Assembly: GCA_000436915.1 (NCBI GenBank)
Contig: HF994195.1
Location: forward strand, 1-10,700
Direction: 5' to 3'
Length of the DNA: 10,700 nt
Source: Prevotella sp. CAG:1092
Lineage (GTDB): Bacteria > Bacteroidota > Bacteroidia > Bacteroidales > Bacteroidaceae
This document shows, in pieces, positions 6,740 through 10,700 of this stretch. The notes under the pieces are model-generated. The model searched no databases. It was not told the origin of the DNA and was given only the letters and a program-made list of their open reading frames with translations. A program made the position numbers and the translations under genes. Positions within the stretch are counted from its first letter, which is position 1; every line of letters begins with the position of its first letter.

Positions 6740-8839
6740 TTATTCAAACGGCACCTTGAATGTGCAACCATTCTTCCAATTGCTACATCCGTAGGCTGTT
6801 CTTCCTTTTATGATAACGCCCTTGCCGCATACAGGGCATGGTTTGCCTATCAGCTCATCAGAAGGCTTCAAGCTTGATGCAGCATTTCCACTATTTTGCG
6901 TAGCAGCATTAGCAGCCTTAGTCTTTCTTGGAGCACGTTTCTTTGCAGGTTCCTTAGCTTTATCGCCCTTTGCGGTAGCACCCTTTGTCGTTGCAGGTTT
7001 TCTGTCGTCAACAATAGTGAAATGGCGAGGCGAATTGTCACGCAATACATCCATCACAATATCATTAATCTGAGTCTTCAGCTCTGCCACGAACTGTGCC
7101 GGGTCGTAGGTGCCATGCTCAATATCGCGGAGTTTCTTCTCCCAGATACCTGTAAGTTCGCAACTCTTCAATAGTTCTTCGCGAATGGTATCGATGAGTT
7201 CTATACCAGTAGGAGTAGCCACAAGATTCTTGCGTTCACGACGAATGTAATGACGTTTGAACAACGTCTCTATGATGCCCGCACGCGAAGAAGGACGACC
7301 TATACCATTCTCCTTCAAAGCCGCACGAAGTTCATCGTCGTCGACAAACTTTCCTGCTGTTTCCATAGCTCTAAGCAATGTAGCTTCGGTATAGTATTTA
7401 GGAGGAGTGGTCTTCTTTTCAGTAAGTGTAGGCTCATGAGGACCGCTCTCGCCCTTAGTGAAAGTAGGCAACGTGCGCTCCTCATCCTGCTTCTTAGCAT
7501 CTTCTTCATCCATCACCTGCGCCTGTGCATCTTTATCATACACCTTGCGCCATCCTGGCTCAAGAATCTCCTTACCGCTAACCTTAAAGCTCACATCCTC
7601 TACACGTCCCATAACGGTAGTGGTAGAGAATTTGCAATCAGGATAGAATACGGCAATGAAGCGACGAGCCACGAGGTCGAAGACATTCTTTTCAATATCG
7701 GTAAGTCCACGTGCTGGCACTCCTGTAGGAATGATAGCATGGTGGTCGGTGACTTTAGAAGTATCGAAAACCTTTTTGCTCTTTGGTAGACTCTTTCCGC
7801 CAAGAGGTTTCACAAGCTGTGCATACACTTGCTGACCATCTATCACAGACTGGTAAACACCATTCAATATCTGTGGACACTTAGGGTATATATCATCAGA
7901 AAGATACTGAGTATCTACACGAGGATATGTTGTTATCTTCTTTTCGTAGAGCGACTGCACGATGTTAAGAGTCATCTCTGCCGAATATCCGAATTTCTTG
8001 TTGCAGTCTACCTGCAATGATGTAAGGTCGTAGAGTCTTGGAGGAGCCTCTGTGCCTTTTTTCTTCTGCACATCTGTCACCTCGAAAGGTTTGCCAGCAA
8101 TAGTGGCAAAAGCTTTCTCACCCTCTTCCTTGGTGGTAAACTTACCCTGTGTTGCAGTAAACACCACATCACGATATATTGTTGCCAACACCCAATAAGG
8201 TTCTGGCACAAAAGAGTCGATTTCCTTTTGTCTGTTTACGATGAGCGCCAACGTAGGAGTCTGCACTCTGCCTATAGAGAGCACCTGACGATTTTGACCA
8301 TATTTCAAAGTGTATAGTCGTGTGGCATTCATTCCGAGAATCCAGTCGCCAATGGCTCGTGACAATCCTGCAAGATAAAGAGTTTGATACTGCTGCTGAT
8401 CCTTCAAATTCTGAAAACCTTCACGAATAGCCTCATCCGTCATCGACGATATCCACAATCTCTTGACAGGACATTTCACGTTGGCTTTCTGCATCACCCA
8501 ACGCTGTATCAATTCACCTTCTTGTCCGGCGTCACCACAGTTTATAATCTCATCGGCTTGGCTGTATAGTCGTTCGATGGTAGCAAACTGCTCCTTGATA
8601 CCCTTGTCTTCTATCAGCTTTATACCAAAGCGAGGCGGAATCATAGGCAGAGCAGCAAGGCTCCAGCGATGCCAGTTAGGGGTATAGTCATCAGGCTCCT
8701 TCAGACAACAAAGGTGTCCGAAGGTCCATGTCACCTGGTAGCCATTGCCTTCCATGTATGTTCGTTTGTCGGTTGTTGCTCCAAGGATTCTGGCTATATC
8801 TTTTGCCACACTTGGTTTCTCGGCTATGCAAACTATCAT
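6740..8839 (-). CDS. topB: DNA topoisomerase III (type IA)
   Basis: Type IA topoisomerase that cuts one DNA strand to decatenate replication and recombination intermediates. The 699 residues begin with the TOPRIM domain (MIVCIAEKPS with the catalytic Glu at 7, and CGDAGQEGEL at 101-110). The active-site tyrosine is Y305 in TTYPRVDT, and the GIGRPSSRA segment marks the later part of the core. A Lys/Ala-rich linker (about 613-658) leads to a C-terminal four-cysteine zinc ribbon (C668, C671, C685, C692). The TOPRIM D-x-D-x-E pattern reads D103-A-G-Q-E107, with Gly in place of the second Asp. As far as I know this also occurs in the B. subtilis-like TopB group. The basic tail and zinc ribbon probably help DNA binding. 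The gene has its own probable promoter and precedes the thiamine pyrophosphokinase gene by 24 bases. Some mobile elements carry topB, but nothing around this copy suggests one. Confidence 0.96.
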   Translation of the reverse strand: MIVCIAEKPSVAKDIARILGATTDKRTYMEGNGYQVTWTFGHLCCLKEPDDYTPNWHRWSLAALPMIPPRFGIKLIEDKGIKEQFATIERLYSQADEIINCGDAGQEGELIQRWVMQKANVKCPVKRLWISSMTDEAIREGFQNLKDQQQYQTLYLAGLSRAIGDWILGMNATRLYTLKYGQNRQVLSIGRVQTPTLALIVNRQKEIDSFVPEPYWVLATIYRDVVFTATQGKFTTKEEGEKAFATIAGKPFEVTDVQKKKGTEAPPRLYDLTSLQVDCNKKFGYSAEMTLNIVQSLYEKKITTYPRVDTQYLSDDIYPKCPQILNGVYQSVIDGQQVYAQLVKPLGGKSLPKSKKVFDTSKVTDHHAIIPTGVPARGLTDIEKNVFDLVARRFIAVFYPDCKFSTTTVMGRVEDVSFKVSGKEILEPGWRKVYDKDAQAQVMDEEDAKKQDEERTLPTFTKGESGPHEPTLTEKKTTPPKYYTEATLLRAMETAGKFVDDDELRAALKENGIGRPSSRAGIIETLFKRHYIRRERKNLVATPTGIELIDTIREELLKSCELTGIWEKKLRDIEHGTYDPAQFVAELKTQINDIVMDVLRDNSPRHFTIVDDRKPATTKGATAKGDKAKEPAKKRAPRKTKAANAATQNSGNAASSLKPSDELIGKPCPVCGKGVIIKGRTAYGCSNWKNGCTFKVPFE

Positions 8840-8858
8840 CGTCTTTATAATTTTATGG

Positions 8859-8866
8859 CAAAAGTA
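8859..8866 (-). promoter_or_regulatory. Bacteroidetes-type -7 box of the topB promoter
   Basis: On the minus strand the bases read TACTTTTG, an exact match to the Bacteroidetes -7 consensus TAnnTTTG. It lies 19 bases before the topB ATG in a 69-base intergenic gap, a sensible place for a promoter with a short leader. A clear -33 TTTG is missing; only T-rich stretches are found near the expected position. topB, and the thiamine pyrophosphokinase gene after it, may thus be transcribed independently of the upstream aminotransferase gene. Confidence 0.5.
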
Positions 8867-8908
8867 ATTAAAAAATCCGAGAATAAGGTGTAAAAAGAAG
8901 GTAAAAAG

Positions 8909-10012
8909 CTATCGAGAGCATACATTAACCGCCTTTGCCACCCACTCTACTTCTTCGTCGGTCATGGCTTGATGGCATGGCAGACTGAGCTCTTGCTGAT
9001 GGATAAGGTCTGTTATTGGCAGTTGCAAATGAGCAAACTGTGGATAACATTTTTGGCGATGTGGAGGTATAGGATAATGTATCATCGTGGCTACGCCTTC
9101 GGCTAAAATATGTTGCTGAAGAGTGTCACGATGTGGAGAAAGGATTGGGAAGATATGGCGTACATTGTCAGTATCATCTTCCTTCATCATTCTCACTTCG
9201 GGATTATTGATGTTATTAATATAATAATGTGCAATCTGCTTGCGTCGATTGTTATCTTCGTCAAGATACTTTAGCTTTACACTCAGCACAGCAGCATGAA
9301 TTTCATCCATTCGTGAGTTTAAGCCTTGATAGTCGAAGACATACTTCTTTGCCGAACCATAATTGGCTATGGCACGCACAATGGCTGCAAGCTCGTCATC
9401 ATCAGTTGTTACAGCTCCTGCATCGCCCAATGCTCCAAGATTCTTTCCTGGATAAAAGCTATGGGCGGCAGCATTGCCAAGCGAGCCTGTATGGCAACCT
9501 TGGAATGTGCAACCATGAGCTTGCGCATTATCTTCAAACAACAATAGATTATGGCGACGACAGATGTCGGAAATACGCTCTGTCATAGCACAACGACCAT
9601 AGAGATGAACGATCATCACAGCCCTGGTGCGCTCAGAGATATACTGTTCGATAAGCGAATCGTCGATTTGGAAGGTGTCGATATTTGGCTCTACCAATAC
9701 TGGAACCAAACGACAATCGGTGATAGAAAGAATTGTTGCTATATAGGTGTTGGCAGGAACAATAACTTCGTCGCCCTCTTTCAGTTTGCCAAGTTCTATA
9801 TATCCACGAAGCATGAGGCGAAGGGCATCAAGACCATTGCCACACGACACACAATGGCGTGTACCGATATATTCTGCATACTGCTCTTCGAACGCCTTTA
9901 CCGATGCTCCCTGCAGATACCATCCGCTACAAACAACGGCATCAACGGCATGACGAATTTCCTCGCCATGCATATCTGTTATTCGCTTTAGTTCAAGATA
10001 TTTGATGTTCAT
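8909..10012 (-). CDS. DegT/DnrJ/EryC1-family PLP-dependent sugar aminotransferase
   Basis: Cytoplasmic PLP enzyme that aminates a nucleotide-linked keto-sugar. The 367 residues match the family length. Visible features are the cofactor-phosphate region CGNGLDALRL (57-66), the PANTYIAT segment (86-93), FEDNAQAHG (159-167) with D161 expected to pair with the pyridine nitrogen, and SFYPGKNLGALGD (185-197) with K190 as the Schiff-base lysine. The NSRMDEIHAAVLSVKL stretch and the late IHYPIPPH motif resemble the FdtB/QdtB branch. That branch makes dTDP-3-amino-3,6-dideoxyhexoses from the 3-keto sugar. The specific sugar is inference, since no dTDP-sugar isomerase gene is in view. It follows the acyltransferase gene by 42 bases and is probably co-transcribed with it, suggesting an amino sugar that is made and then modified for a surface glycan. 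The ATG at 10012 gives the usual N-terminus. Confidence 0.93.
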   Translation of the reverse strand: MNIKYLELKRITDMHGEEIRHAVDAVVCSGWYLQGASVKAFEEQYAEYIGTRHCVSCGNGLDALRLMLRGYIELGKLKEGDEVIVPANTYIATILSITDCRLVPVLVEPNIDTFQIDDSLIEQYISERTRAVMIVHLYGRCAMTERISDICRRHNLLLFEDNAQAHGCTFQGCHTGSLGNAAAHSFYPGKNLGALGDAGAVTTDDDELAAIVRAIANYGSAKKYVFDYQGLNSRMDEIHAAVLSVKLKYLDEDNNRRKQIAHYYINNINNPEVRMMKEDDTDNVRHIFPILSPHRDTLQQHILAEGVATMIHYPIPPHRQKCYPQFAHLQLPITDLIHQQELSLPCHQAMTDEEVEWVAKAVNVCSR

Positions 10013-10054
10013 AGTTTATATCGGATGTTTATATAGATTCCACTTGTCAAATGT

Positions 10055-10700
10055 TTATAGCTCCCATTGATACCAATCGTAGCATACGCCTCTACCTCCA
10101 AATCCTTCCTTTTGGAATATCAGAGGTTCGTTGAGATATGCTCCACCCTGCTCGGTAGACTTACCGAAATCGAAATAGCGGCAGTTGGCATACACCTTAT
10201 TTATAATATAGTCGAACAGCAGGTCTAAGGCTCCATGCTTCTTGCCTTCTACTGATGCTGAGATATACTGAGTATGCACTACTTGGGGTGTGACATAAAT
10301 AAGGGTTCCACCCACAATCTCGCCATTCATCTTTGCAACATATAGTCTGATGTTGTTTGGGAAACGCGACATCAAGAGCTTCATCTCGCTAGCTGTATGT
10401 ACAGGTTTTGCATTATAGCGATTACCGAGGTTATCCTCCAGCACATGCCAAAAACCATCTACATCATTGCTCTCGCCAACTTCGATATTTAGCGAAAGAG
10501 CCTTGCGTATGCCCGACTTTCGAGATTCGGCAAACTTCAGCTTATTATCAATAACTATAGTTGAAGCAATATTGCGAGATATTAGTTGCGCTTTGCACTT
10601 CCAAGTCAAAGCATAGAGGTCTTCCTCAGATGGATATTGTTGGTATATCCATGGCAAAGCCTTATATACAACTTTAGATATACCATTTTCGCGAAGCCAA
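10055..10700 (-). CDS. GNAT/FemAB-like acyltransferase, partial (start lies beyond the right edge)
   Basis: Only the C-terminal 214 residues are in the window. The reading frame stays open through 10700, so the true start is outside; a TTG at 10657 could be mistaken for a start but is an internal Leu, preceded in frame by ENGISKVVYKA. The visible part matches a Bacteroidales GNAT-superfamily group related to FemAB and CelD-type acyltransferases (Acetyltransf_6). It shows the segments YPSEEDLYALTWK, ESRKSGIRKAL, LYVAKMNGEIVGGTLIYV and YFDFGKSTEQGG, then LIFQKEGFGGRG near the end. Such proteins transfer acyl or aminoacyl groups to amines. Its position 42 bases before the DegT aminotransferase gene suggests it acts on the amino group made by that enzyme or on a related cell-surface molecule, but the substrate is not shown by sequence. 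The full-length family is about 320-340 residues, so roughly one third is missing. Confidence 0.85.
   Translation of the reverse strand, partial: WLRENGISKVVYKALPWIYQQYPSEEDLYALTWKCKAQLISRNIASTIVIDNKLKFAESRKSGIRKALSLNIEVGESNDVDGFWHVLEDNLGNRYNAKPVHTASEMKLLMSRFPNNIRLYVAKMNGEIVGGTLIYVTPQVVHTQYISASVEGKKHGALDLLFDYIINKVYANCRYFDFGKSTEQGGAYLNEPLIFQKEGFGGRGVCYDWYQWEL

Noticed and set aside
6362..6877. Plus-strand open frame of 171 codons spanning the pyrophosphokinase and topB ends
   Set aside because: It runs antisense across two well-supported genes and its protein looks like random translation, rich in Cys, His and Ile.
7250..7789. Plus-strand open frame of 179 codons inside topB
   Set aside because: It is antisense to a clearly conserved topoisomerase core, has no recognisable domain and no promoter or start context.
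8867..8908. Terminator after the aminotransferase gene
   Set aside because: The region is T-rich on the minus strand but has no convincing inverted repeat before the T runs.
9551..9991. Plus-strand open frame of 146 codons inside the aminotransferase gene
   Set aside because: It is antisense to conserved DegT motifs and shows no family resemblance.
10013..10054. Possible promoter for the aminotransferase gene (minus strand TTTGACA and TATAAA)
   Set aside because: The spacing fits neither the Bacteroidetes -33/-7 layout nor a sigma-70 promoter, and the short gap fits co-transcription.

Overview
The window looks like chromosomal DNA from a Bacteroidales bacterium, probably Prevotella or a close relative. 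The evidence is a moderate GC content with A-rich leaders, almost no Shine-Dalgarno sequences, one exact Bacteroidetes-type -7 box (TAnnTTTG) ahead of topB, and protein families typical of that order. The genus is an inference from style, not from a marker gene.

Left half, plus strand (88-5972): five tightly spaced genes that read as one operon. They encode a membrane-anchored coiled-coil protein of unknown function, a TolC-type outer-membrane channel, an HlyD-type periplasmic adaptor and two different ABC-2 family permeases. Together the last four could form a complete tripartite export path from inner membrane to outside. No ATP-binding subunit is encoded in the operon, which ends at a strong hairpin (6006-6048). 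The coiled-coil gene lies only 6 bases before the channel gene and is the least explained member.

Right half, minus strand (10700 down to 6050): four genes. A GNAT/FemAB-like acyltransferase enters from beyond the right edge. It is followed by a DegT-family sugar aminotransferase; this pair looks like the tail of an amino-sugar or surface-glycan locus. Then come DNA topoisomerase III (topB), with its own probable promoter, and thiamine pyrophosphokinase, which follows topB by 24 bases and ends at the shared hairpin. The two halves are convergent and the hairpin can terminate both.

I found no RNA genes, CRISPR arrays, insertion sequences or attachment sites. No stretch over 300 bases lacks a gene; the longest non-coding gaps are the 87 bases at the left edge and 77 bases at the terminator. 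I see no clearly new system. The best candidates for follow-up are the ATPase-less exporter and its coiled-coil partner.
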